A stretch of DNA of 64,000 bases from assembly GCA_944390715.1 (NCBI GenBank), contig CALXQS010000001.1, positions 124,001-188,000 of the forward strand. Reading direction: 5' to 3'. A model generated the notes under the pieces. The model saw nothing but the letters and a program-made list of their open reading frames with translations. It made no database searches and was not told the DNA's origin. The position numbers were made by a program, and so were the translations under genes. This stretch comes from an uncultured Duodenibacillus sp. Lineage in GTDB: Bacteria > Pseudomonadota > Gammaproteobacteria > Burkholderiales > Burkholderiaceae_F. Positions 10,265 through 17,872 of this stretch are shown piece after piece; the stretch's first letter is position 1, and each line of letters begins with the position of its first letter.

Positions 10265-11203
10265 CTACAAGGTTTGAGTACAGTCCATCAAGTCTTGAGC
10301 ATGGTAGCTTGATCGCACGAATACGCCGGCAAAAACTTTTTTAAAACCCATTTTGAGTGCACATGTCTGCCAGCGTTTGAATTCATCAGGCGAGACATAA
10401 CGACGTACCGGAAGATGTGCGTGAGATGGCGCTAAATATTGTCCCAGCGTGAGGATTTCAACCTTGTTGACTAAGAGATCTTCTAGCACTTTGAAGACTT
10501 CCTCATCAGTTTCTCCAATGCCGAGCATCAGTCCGCTTTTTGTATATACGTCAGGACAAAGTTGTTTGAATTCGCGAAGCACGCGCAGAGAGTGTTGATA
10601 GTCAGCGCCGGGGCGAGCAATTTTGTAGAGTGAAGGAACTGTCTCAAGATTGTGGTTGAAAACATCTGGAGGCGTCTGACGGAGAATATTTAAGGCATTT
10701 TCAAGTCTTCCTCTGAAGTCAGGGATCAGTATCTCTATGCGTACGCCGCAGACGCTGGTTCTGAGCGCATGGATGATGCGTGAGTAGTGCAGAGCTCCGC
10801 CATCCGAAAGGTCATCGCGATCGACGCTTGTGACAACGACATACTTAAGATTCATGCGCCTGACTGCTTGAGCTAGCCGTTGCGGCTCCGTAGCGTCAAG
10901 TGGGTCAGGTCTTCCATGAGCAACATCGCAAAATGGACAGCGTCGGGTGCAGACATTGCCCATAACAAGAAAAGCTGCAGTTCCTCGAGAGAAGCATTCT
11001 CCTATATTGGGGCAGGAAGCTTCTCGGCAAACAGTTGAAAGGCGCGCCTCACTTAAAATATCCGCAAGATGTCTGCTGTTTTCTGACATTGAGAGCGCTT
11101 TGACGCGCAGCCATTTAGGTTTAGGAATAGACCTAAAGCTATGGTCGATTCTTATCGGCAGTCTGGCAAACTTTTGGGCGCCTTTTTCATAGAATTCGGG
11201 CAT
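10265..11203 (-). CDS. lipA: Lipoyl synthase
   Basis: Radical-SAM enzyme that inserts two sulfurs into protein-bound octanoyl groups to make lipoyl cofactors. The 312-residue product has both clusters' cysteines: the auxiliary CREASCPNIGEC motif and the radical-SAM CTRRCPFC motif, plus the C-terminal RSSYHA serine that ligates the auxiliary cluster. ATG 11203 is chosen because it shares one base with the stop of the preceding menA gene (a TAATG overlap), implying translational coupling; an in-frame upstream start at 11221 would overlap menA further. It is the last gene of a six-gene minus-strand unit. Confidence 0.95.
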   Translation of the reverse strand: MPEFYEKGAQKFARLPIRIDHSFRSIPKPKWLRVKALSMSENSRHLADILSEARLSTVCREASCPNIGECFSRGTAAFLVMGNVCTRRCPFCDVAHGRPDPLDATEPQRLAQAVRRMNLKYVVVTSVDRDDLSDGGALHYSRIIHALRTSVCGVRIEILIPDFRGRLENALNILRQTPPDVFNHNLETVPSLYKIARPGADYQHSLRVLREFKQLCPDVYTKSGLMLGIGETDEEVFKVLEDLLVNKVEILTLGQYLAPSHAHLPVRRYVSPDEFKRWQTCALKMGFKKVFAGVFVRSSYHAQDLMDCTQTL

Positions 11204-12150
11204 TACAGCCACCCTTGCCAATGAGCAACGACGCCGAGAATTGAACCGATCGTCATCAATAGAGCAAAACGAAGTTCGAGTTTGACTGTACCGAACATCA
11301 CCTCATTGAGCTCTAATCCAGAAAATCTCGGCAATTTTTTTATGAGATCAATTGCCGAAGGAAGGCATAAGAACGTCAATAAGACAAAAATCAGTTCAGG
11401 CTTCATAAAGGCAAGCGCGCCGGCGCAGATGAAGGCAGCCAAGATCATCATGCTGTAGGTATTGCGCATCCCTTTTTTACCCAACACGACGGCCAGTGTA
11501 TTTCTCCCCACTTCTTTGTCGTGTTCGAGATCACGATAATTGTTGACAGCAAGTACTCCTGATGCAATGAAACCCAATGCTGCACCGGCCAGAAGTGCTT
11601 CTATGTCCAGTCGTCCGCATTGCAAGTAGTAGGTACCTCCTACTGCAACAAGTCCAAAAAAGATGAAAACCGTCGCTTCGCCAAAGGGCGTATAAGCAAT
11701 CGGTCTTGGCCCTCCCATGTACATGTAGGCAGCTACTACGGATGTTGCGCTGATCAAGGCCATAATCCAGCCCCCGTAGGCAATGAGATAGATAGTGTCA
11801 AGCACAACAAGAACAGCACAGAATTTAATCGCCCATTCAACCTGGCTGACGGTGAGCCAGCCGTTGGCCGTAGCGCGCGGAAGTCCTTTTCTAGTCGTCC
11901 TCTCAGCTTTCTTTTTCGTGTAGCCTGCGTCATTTTCCATATTGGTGATGATCTGCATTAATAAGGAAAGAGCCATTGTTGCTGCGGCCAGAAGCAGATG
12001 AAATTCATGCCCGGCAGCAGCGGCTATTCCTAGTCCCACGGCAACAGGAGCTGCTGCAACGCCTAGCGTTTTTGGGCGAATGCAGGCAAGCCACGCTCTC
12101 AGACTTCCGGGTTTGGGTTCATTGCTTTGAGGAGAAGCATTAATTGCCAT
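11203..12150 (-). CDS. menA: UbiA-family prenyltransferase, probably MenA
   Basis: Integral membrane prenyltransferase, most likely attaching a polyprenyl chain to 1,4-dihydroxy-2-naphthoate in menaquinone synthesis. The 315-residue product has about eight hydrophobic helices, a first polar loop NMENDAGYTKK (degenerate Asp-rich motif), the MenA-like stretch GGPRPIAYTPFGEATVFIFFGLVAV, split here only as a description of a G-P-R-P-I-A-Y to F-F-G-L region, and the second loop NNYRDLEHDKEVGRNTLA. UbiA or a related specificity is less likely because of the G-P-x-P-x-A-Y segment. It lies between lipB and lipA, overlapping lipB by 11 bp and lipA by 1 bp, which is an unusual place for a quinone gene. 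Confidence 0.8.
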   Translation of the reverse strand: MAINASPQSNEPKPGSLRAWLACIRPKTLGVAAAPVAVGLGIAAAAGHEFHLLLAAATMALSLLMQIITNMENDAGYTKKKAERTTRKGLPRATANGWLTVSQVEWAIKFCAVLVVLDTIYLIAYGGWIMALISATSVVAAYMYMGGPRPIAYTPFGEATVFIFFGLVAVGGTYYLQCGRLDIEALLAGAALGFIASGVLAVNNYRDLEHDKEVGRNTLAVVLGKKGMRNTYSMMILAAFICAGALAFMKPELIFVLLTFLCLPSAIDLIKKLPRFSGLELNEVMFGTVKLELRFALLMTIGSILGVVAHWQGWL

Positions 12151-12796
12151 GTTGTTCGAGCAGAGAAAGAAGGTTACTAAGTAAACGATCTGTGACAGAT
12201 TTTATGTCGACGCTGCTTTCCAATGAGCGCATGTCGGTCATGCGAAGAGATTTGTATCCGCACGGAGTGATGGCGGCAAACGGCGTTAGGTCCATGTCCA
12301 CATTCAGAGATAGGCCGTGATACGTGCATCCGTTGGACAGATGTACGCCGACAGAAGCGATCTTTGCTAGTTCTGCAAATTCTCCAAATCCGCCTGCGCA
12401 GTGAACGTATACCCCAGGAGCCTTGGGATGAACAAAGGCGTCGATTCCGAATTCTTCGAGAGTTCTAACGGCGGATTCTTCGAGTATTTGAATGTATGTT
12501 TTAATATAAATGCCGCGTTGTTTTAGGTGAAGCAGCGGATAAATGACAATTTGGCCCGGACCGTGGTAAGTGATGTCGCCTCCACGATCAACAGAAACAA
12601 CCTCTATGCCATTGATTGATGTCCGAGTCTCGCCGAGTAATGGGGACTTTCCCATCGTATAGACCGGAAGGTGCTCGACGAGCCATATTTCATCTTGCAC
12701 TGCCTCATGATTCGCTCTAGCAAAGCGCTTCATGGCTTCATAGACCGGACGATAAGCCTGCAGACCCAAATTTCGTACGAAGACTGAGGGGAGCAT
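12140..12796 (-). CDS. lipB: Octanoyl-ACP:protein N-octanoyltransferase
   Basis: Transfers octanoate from acyl carrier protein to the lipoyl domains of 2-oxoacid dehydrogenases and the glycine cleavage H protein, the step before LipA. The 218-residue product keeps the catalytic Lys145 (KIASVG) and Cys179 (TPCGY) and the conserved RGGDITYHGPGQ box with His79. One oddity is VHLSNGCTYHG where many family members have a KVSRWVTYHG-type segment; the key Lys and Cys are intact. It lies 14 nt after ybeD and overlaps menA. Confidence 0.95.
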   Translation of the reverse strand: MLPSVFVRNLGLQAYRPVYEAMKRFARANHEAVQDEIWLVEHLPVYTMGKSPLLGETRTSINGIEVVSVDRGGDITYHGPGQIVIYPLLHLKQRGIYIKTYIQILEESAVRTLEEFGIDAFVHPKAPGVYVHCAGGFGEFAELAKIASVGVHLSNGCTYHGLSLNVDMDLTPFAAITPCGYKSLRMTDMRSLESSVDIKSVTDRLLSNLLSLLEQHGN

Positions 12797-12810
12797 GCCG
12801 AGAAGACAGC

Positions 12811-13107
12811 CTAAAGAACAACTTTCACCAAAGGATGGCTTGTGAGCATCATGTAGATGCTGTCGAGCTGGGCGCGGCTGACGGCATGGATTGTGACGGT
12901 CAAAGCTGTGTACTTGCCTGTTTTTGAGTGTGCCGAAGTGATTGTTGCAATATCAAAATCGGGAACAATTTCACGTACGGCTGCTCCGATGATTTGGGCA
13001 AATTGTGGATGGCTTAGTCCCATCACCTTAATGGGGAAGTCGCACGGAAACTCAAGAAGACTGTCTTGTTCCTTAATGCGGTCATTGTCATGCCGGTTTT
13101 CGTTCAT
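12811..13107 (-). CDS. ybeD: UPF0250/YbeD-family protein (DUF493)
   Basis: The 98-residue product matches the small YbeD family, which has a ferredoxin-like regulatory (ACT-like) fold: LLEFPCDFPIKVMG near the N terminus and TVTIHAVSRAQLDSIY toward the end. Its function is unknown, but it is commonly found between dacC/dacA and lipB, exactly as here. It starts 11 nt after the PBP5-like gene. Confidence 0.88.
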   Translation of the reverse strand: MNENRHDNDRIKEQDSLLEFPCDFPIKVMGLSHPQFAQIIGAAVREIVPDFDIATITSAHSKTGKYTALTVTIHAVSRAQLDSIYMMLTSHPLVKVVL

Positions 13108-13118
13108 AACTTTTTTCG

Positions 13119-14378
13119 CTATTCGTCAGAAGCCTGCAAGGCTGATTTATTGTGAGATTTTTCAAGTTTTTGAGGTATATGGGGCATTTCGTTATTTTGT
13201 GATGGCTTGATGCGTAGTCTTACAGAATCGACGAAGCGACTTAAAAAGCTCCCCATTCCAACATCATGCATGGCAACGAGCTCAAAATCAGCAACCGGCT
13301 TGTCTCGAAAATAAACATGCAGCGTGCCGATTCGATCACCCTCACTGACGGGGGCAATAACCGGAGCCATATATTCCAATTCTGTAGAAAAACCACCGGT
13401 ACCTCTCGAAACTATATCCTGCCGGCGAACGGTAACCCAGATCGGATGAAAGGTGCCGAGCTCAAGTTTTTCTCGGTTTCCCGTCAAGATGTCAACTTTT
13501 TTAATAGTTGATCCAGCTTTAAACAGAAGAATTGTTTCAAACTCCAAGCGACCAAATTTGAGCAGAGACAACATGTCGTTGGTAGCAAGATCCGCGTTTG
13601 CTCCTCCAATGAGTACGGCAAAAATATCGCGCGGCATCGCTCCATCATTTCCGATGGGGGCTCTATGCCAGCTGCTGATGAGATCCGTACTGTCAGCACT
13701 ACTCATCATGCCGGTGATGTCATCCCCTTTCCAAAGCATGAGGTTGCGGTTTCGTTGTGTATGATTTGTGAAAACAAATTCTTTTTGAGAAAACCAGGAA
13801 AATTGCTCTGGATGGCGGCGATGCATCTCAACAGCCAAAACAGCAAGATCCTTTGCTGAAGTGCGCTGATTCTGCGCTGCAATAGGAGAAACAAAGCGAG
13901 AGTTCGTCATTCCTATGGCTCGCGCCGTTGCATTCATTTTTTCGACAAAGGCTTCCACGCTGCCGGCTAAGTGAGCTGCGACAGCAAGAGAAGCATCTTC
14001 AGCGGCAACTACTGCAATGCCGTTTAAGAGCATCTTTAGAGGGGTTGTTTCTCCAGCCACAAGATAAAGGCGTCGAGAACTCAATGGCCGAAGACTGTCC
14101 TGAGCGCTAATAGTCACCGGAGCCTGAAGCTTTTCCTTGTCGTCGCCGATGATTTCCAGTGCAGTAAAAAGCGTCATCAGCTGAACCAAATCTCCTGGAT
14201 CTATTTCTTTTTCTGCGCTAGAGCTAGCCATGACATAGCCGCTTGCTCCATCTATGACAATCCATGCCTTTGGTTGCGCGTGCATGACAGGCAACTTCGG
14301 CCCTGCCGACAAAACAGGGTTTGAAAGCAAACAAAGGCCGGCAGAAAAGATCAGGAAAAGGCGAAACAGAAAATGCAT
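13119..14378 (-). CDS. PBP5/DacC-family D,D-carboxypeptidase homologue with all catalytic motifs lost
   Basis: The family trims the terminal D-Ala from peptidoglycan stem peptides in the periplasm. This 419-residue product has a signal peptide (cleavage likely after VLSAG, about residue 25), the peptidase S11 domain (about 35-275) and a PBP5 C-terminal domain ending in an amphipathic helix (about 300-400), so the fold is complete. The active-site motifs are not: the SxxK position reads D63-L-V-Q66, the SxN position reads A125-A-E127, and the KTG position reads I221-T-G. Surrounding landmarks (DP..L..LMT, EDASLAVA.H.AGS.EAFV..MN) make the alignment unambiguous, and the frame is intact. It is very likely catalytically dead. 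ATG 14378 gives a clean signal peptide; the longer in-frame start adds an unneeded extension. Confidence 0.85.
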   Translation of the reverse strand: MHFLFRLFLIFSAGLCLLSNPVLSAGPKLPVMHAQPKAWIVIDGASGYVMASSSAEKEIDPGDLVQLMTLFTALEIIGDDKEKLQAPVTISAQDSLRPLSSRRLYLVAGETTPLKMLLNGIAVVAAEDASLAVAAHLAGSVEAFVEKMNATARAIGMTNSRFVSPIAAQNQRTSAKDLAVLAVEMHRRHPEQFSWFSQKEFVFTNHTQRNRNLMLWKGDDITGMMSSADSTDLISSWHRAPIGNDGAMPRDIFAVLIGGANADLATNDMLSLLKFGRLEFETILLFKAGSTIKKVDILTGNREKLELGTFHPIWVTVRRQDIVSRGTGGFSTELEYMAPVIAPVSEGDRIGTLHVYFRDKPVADFELVAMHDVGMGSFLSRFVDSVRLRIKPSQNNEMPHIPQKLEKSHNKSALQASDE

Positions 14379-14388
14379 GGGCCTAATT

Positions 14389-15018
14389 TTACAAAAACGC
14401 AACGGCACTCGAACAAACACGCTCGAGCATCGCAAGCTTGCCGCTAAAGGAGTGATTGGCGGCGGGAATCACGGTTACGGGAAGCTCCTGCAAATTCGCC
14501 CATGCCAGAACATCCGACAATGGGACGATCTCATCATGCTGTCCATGGATAAGAAAGGTACGCACTGCAGGAGCCATAAAGTTGTATTTATTTACGGCAG
14601 TTCCGGCAAAAATGAGCGCTGCCGGTCTGCGAACTTCGCTGGCAAGGCAGGCAATGTAGGTACCAAAAGAAAATCCTCCAAAAATGACACGGCCGTTTGC
14701 TGGAAGCATTTCAGCGATGCCGCGTATTTCGAAAGAGGCTTCAATGACGCGAAGAAAGTCTAAAACTTCTCCAGCTCCTCCTTCGTACGATCCCTCGCTT
14801 GCACCAGCTCCGCGAAGATTGGGGCGTACGACGATATAGCCTGACGAAACAAGACTTTTTGAGAATGTGCGGATGACTTTATGATCTTTGGTACCGCCTG
14901 CGCTTGTCAAGGGATGTGCTAAAAAGGCGATGCCGCTTGTGCAGACATCGGGGATATCAAGGCTGGTCTCAAGCAAACCTGCCGGTCCGTCAATTTGAAT
15001 GGTATGCGTCAGGGGCAT
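14389..15018 (-). CDS. Alpha/beta hydrolase (COG2945-like)
   Basis: The 209-residue product is a compact cytoplasmic alpha/beta hydrolase with the nucleophile elbow G-F-S117-F-G, the late acid Asp162 (HGQHDEIVP) and His189 (ANHSFSG). HPLTSAGGTKDHKVI and RPNLRGAGASEG are typical of the COG2945 group. The substrate is unknown. ATG 15018 is chosen by homology to the usual short N terminus; a longer in-frame start at 15144 would overlap the divergent birA gene. It is the first gene of the minus-strand unit that continues into the PBP5-like, ybeD, lipB, menA and lipA genes. Confidence 0.8.
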   Translation of the reverse strand: MPLTHTIQIDGPAGLLETSLDIPDVCTSGIAFLAHPLTSAGGTKDHKVIRTFSKSLVSSGYIVVRPNLRGAGASEGSYEGGAGEVLDFLRVIEASFEIRGIAEMLPANGRVIFGGFSFGTYIACLASEVRRPAALIFAGTAVNKYNFMAPAVRTFLIHGQHDEIVPLSDVLAWANLQELPVTVIPAANHSFSGKLAMLERVCSSAVAFL

Positions 15019-15044
15019 CAAGAAAAGTTCACACTTAAAACAAA

Positions 15045-15884
15045 ATGTTGCTCGGAAATTGTAATAAGCCGCTCGAGGCTCTGCTTGAAAAGATTCTTCA
15101 CAGTGATGAGTTCGCCTGTGTGAAATGGCACGTCCAAGTCTCAAGCACGCAGGATCTTGCCAAAAATTTTATTCGTGAAAGCACATGCAAAACCAGCGCA
15201 GTTTTTGTTGCGGATTCTCAGACCTCAGGACGCGGCACGAGGGGCAGGATCTGGCATGCTCCAGCCGTGAACCTCATGATGACGGTGGTGGCGCCTCTGG
15301 CCGTGTCGCTTAACCAAACCTCTGGACTGACTTTAGCGGCAGGAGCGGCTGCCGTTGAGGTGCTTCGAGCAATATGCCCGAAGGTCAGCATGAAGTGGCC
15401 TAACGACCTATGGCTCAACGATGGAAAACTTGCCGGAATTCTGTGTGAAACATGTCGGACTGCATCAGGTCATTTGCATGTAGCTGTCGGCATCGGCGTT
15501 AATATAGCGATTCAAGATAAACTGAAGAAGCATCTTCTGGAAGCGGGATATCCTGCATCTAGTCTTTTTACTCTGGCTGACTTGCCAAAAGATGTTGACA
15601 TCGTTCGCGTACACACAGCTGCGAGGCTTGCGCTGGCTCTTCGCAGGGCGGTGTGCGAGTTTTCATCCGACACCATAAGCGGCATTGCGTCACGGTGGGA
15701 TGGTTTTGATGCTATGTTGGGACAGCAAGTTTGCTTTATTTCGGACGACGGCAGAATGACGCAGGGCATTGAGCGCGGCATTACGCAAAACGGAGAGATC
15801 GTCATTGACGACAACGGCATCCGGCGCGTTTTCAGCAATGGTTCCTTGAGGCCGGCTGCAGGAAAGGCAGCACCCGTTTGTTAA
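15045..15884 (+). CDS. birA: Biotin--[acetyl-CoA-carboxylase] ligase (no repressor domain)
   Basis: Activates biotin with ATP and attaches it to biotin carboxyl carrier protein. The 279-residue product contains SSTQDLAK, SGRGTRGRIWHAP (biotinyl-AMP loop, close to GRGRRGRxW) and KWPNDLWLNDGKLAGIL, then a small C-terminal cap domain. It lacks the N-terminal helix-turn-helix of E. coli BirA, so it should be an enzyme only, not a biotin-operon repressor. Its ATG lies only 26 bp from the divergent hydrolase ATG, so the promoters must overlap coding sequence or each other. The next gene, coaX, begins 12 nt after its stop. Confidence 0.93.
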   Translation: MLLGNCNKPLEALLEKILHSDEFACVKWHVQVSSTQDLAKNFIRESTCKTSAVFVADSQTSGRGTRGRIWHAPAVNLMMTVVAPLAVSLNQTSGLTLAAGAAAVEVLRAICPKVSMKWPNDLWLNDGKLAGILCETCRTASGHLHVAVGIGVNIAIQDKLKKHLLEAGYPASSLFTLADLPKDVDIVRVHTAARLALALRRAVCEFSSDTISGIASRWDGFDAMLGQQVCFISDDGRMTQGIERGITQNGEIVIDDNGIRRVFSNGSLRPAAGKAAPVC

Positions 15885-15896
15885 GGTATAAAACAA

Positions 15897-16655
15897 GTGA
15901 CTGTTATTTTGCTTGACTTAGGGAATACCGCCCTGAAATGGTCTCCTCTAGGAGAAGAGGAGTCACCTAGAACGTTCGTGCACAACGGTGCAGATGTTGT
16001 GCCTGATGAGATCTTCAACGAGTGGTTGGAGTTAAAGCCAAAACATATCATTGGCTGCATGGTTTCCAGTGAAAATCTGGCGTTGGCTTTGACGAAATTT
16101 TTCAATCAACACCGCATTGAGTGGGAGTGGATGCACTCCCAGCAGGTGTTTGATGGTCCTTTTAAGCTGCGCAACTGCTATGAAGATTATCGCCAGCTTG
16201 GCAGCGACAGGTGGTACGCTGCTATTGGAGCAGCGTCGCTTTATCCTGGCCAAGCTTTGGTTGTCGTGCATATGGGGACGGCAACAACGGTCGATACCGT
16301 GCTGCCTTCTGACGAGGGACTTGAATTTAAGGGGGGAAGAATTTTGCCGGGACCGGTCATGATGTACCGTTCTCTGGTCAACCATACTCGCTGCCGTCCT
16401 AAAGGGGCTGGACGCTACAGTGATTTTCCTCGCAATACAACCGATGCAATTTCAAGCGGAATTTTGGATGCTCATCTAGGCGTCATTGAGCGAGCGCTTG
16501 CCTGTGTGCGCAACGTCGGATTTGAAGGCAAGCTCATATTTGCCGGAGGTGCAGCTCCATTGCTTGCCCCCTATATCACGAAGGAATTTCCAGGGGCTGT
16601 ACTCAAGCACAATTTGGTGCTTCGGGGACTAGGCATGTTTGCTGGGCATTCTTAA
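15897..16655 (+). CDS. coaX: Type III pantothenate kinase
   Basis: Phosphorylates pantothenate, the first step of coenzyme A synthesis. The 252-residue product has the ASKHA-fold motifs LLDLGNTALKW (N terminus), GSDRWYAAIG, HMGTATTVD and GGRILPGPVMM. A GTG start at 15897 is supported by an AAGG that overlaps the birA stop codon, with about 10 nt spacing. The birA-coaX-SPOR order is common in Burkholderiales. Confidence 0.92.
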   Translation: MTVILLDLGNTALKWSPLGEEESPRTFVHNGADVVPDEIFNEWLELKPKHIIGCMVSSENLALALTKFFNQHRIEWEWMHSQQVFDGPFKLRNCYEDYRQLGSDRWYAAIGAASLYPGQALVVVHMGTATTVDTVLPSDEGLEFKGGRILPGPVMMYRSLVNHTRCRPKGAGRYSDFPRNTTDAISSGILDAHLGVIERALACVRNVGFEGKLIFAGGAAPLLAPYITKEFPGAVLKHNLVLRGLGMFAGHS

Positions 16656-16684
16656 GCAGAAGAATCAACGAATAGGATCTGCTC

Positions 16685-17359
16685 ATGCGTTTGTGGCTTA
16701 ACTCATTGCTTTTGGCTTGCATTGCGGCAGGCGTTGCAGTGATCTACACCGATGCGCAAAAGCCAAGCGCCGATGTTCAGACCAACACGGGCATCCCGTT
16801 GCGCGTGAACATGATTGACGAAGAAAAGCTAAAAAGTGATTTGGCTGATGGGCCGCAAGAAGATTTTCTTCAGACGCAAGGGGCAGTTGATTCTTCTTGC
16901 TTTGTTTGGGGACCATTTGAGACTCGAGACCTTAGAAAACTGGAAGGAACGCTTGAAAAGCAGCGGCTGACGCAGAAAATGCAAATTTCTGATCGATTTC
17001 TGCCTGACCGCTACATAGTCTACTTAGGCCCCTACGTCAACGAAGTTGCGGTGCGTGCGTTTGTAAAGCAGTTTCGACAGCAAGGCTTTAAAAGCGTCAG
17101 GCCGATCATTCGGGGCGATCTTGCTTTCGGGGTTGAGATAAAGGCTTTTGAAAGCCGCAAAGCAGCTCAAGAATACTTGGTTTCGGGCAAGGCGCCTGAC
17201 GTCAAGGGACTGCGTGTCACCAACAGGCTCGGAGAGCCTTCCAGTCAAGTGGATCTGGTTTTTCGTGGGCTTACCGACAGCGAAAGAGAGAGGCTGTTTT
17301 CCATATGGAAAAAGCACCCGGAAACAAAGCTCAAGAGTTGTGCGTACTACGGTTATTAG
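16685..17359 (+). CDS. SPOR-domain membrane-anchored protein
   Basis: The 224-residue product has one N-terminal signal anchor (about residues 4-22) and a single SPOR-like domain (about 70-145, CFVWGPFETRDLRKLEG...YIVYLGPY). SPOR domains bind glycan strands stripped of stem peptides, often at the division septum. It follows coaX by about 30 nt and overlaps the convergent HIT gene stop by 4 bp. Confidence 0.75.
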   Translation: MRLWLNSLLLACIAAGVAVIYTDAQKPSADVQTNTGIPLRVNMIDEEKLKSDLADGPQEDFLQTQGAVDSSCFVWGPFETRDLRKLEGTLEKQRLTQKMQISDRFLPDRYIVYLGPYVNEVAVRAFVKQFRQQGFKSVRPIIRGDLAFGVEIKAFESRKAAQEYLVSGKAPDVKGLRVTNRLGEPSSQVDLVFRGLTDSERERLFSIWKKHPETKLKSCAYYGY

Positions 17360-17805
17360 CAAGCAGATGCTGTCTGATTGTTCCGCAGGGCGTCGAGTTG
17401 TTTGGGAAGAATTTTCAGCAGACGTTCTGCCGCAGATTTTCTATGCTTGAAGTGTTCAAGCGGCATTTCCTGATGCTTTGCCGACCAAATTGAGTCAGGG
17501 AAAAAAGCATCATCCTTCCAACGACTGATGATGTGCCAGTGCACGTGCGGAACCATATTGCCCAAACTGGCCAGGTTGATTTTGTCCGGACAAACGATTT
17601 CTCTCATGTTTTTTTCTATGAGCATGAGAATTCTAAAAATATAGGCACGTTCATCTTCCGACAAGTCCGTCATTTCGGCTTTGTGCTGAGTGCTTATGAC
17701 GCGAATGAAGCAAGGCAATGCTTCGTTCGAGGCATCAATAACGTATACGAGATCATCGCGCCAGATTTCACGAGGGTGGTGTGCTGTACAAAGTTCACAA
17801 TTCAT
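17356..17805 (-). CDS. HIT-family hydrolase
   Basis: The 149-residue product has the histidine triad HVHWH with His87, His89 and His91, and the N-terminal C-x2-C pair (CELC) seen in many HIT proteins, which hydrolyse nucleotide phosphoramidates or dinucleoside polyphosphates. Its longer C-terminal tail (about 110-149) contains no recognisable motif. It overlaps the end of the SPOR gene and lies 67 nt downstream of the large FAD oxidoreductase gene on the same strand. Confidence 0.88.
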   Translation of the reverse strand: MNCELCTAHHPREIWRDDLVYVIDASNEALPCFIRVISTQHKAEMTDLSEDERAYIFRILMLIEKNMREIVCPDKINLASLGNMVPHVHWHIISRWKDDAFFPDSIWSAKHQEMPLEHFKHRKSAAERLLKILPKQLDALRNNQTASAC

Positions 17806-17872
17806 GAGATCTCAGCGCGCCGGCTTATGCAGTTGTGCAAGGCGCGCGCCGCCTCCTTTTTCATCACTTTCG

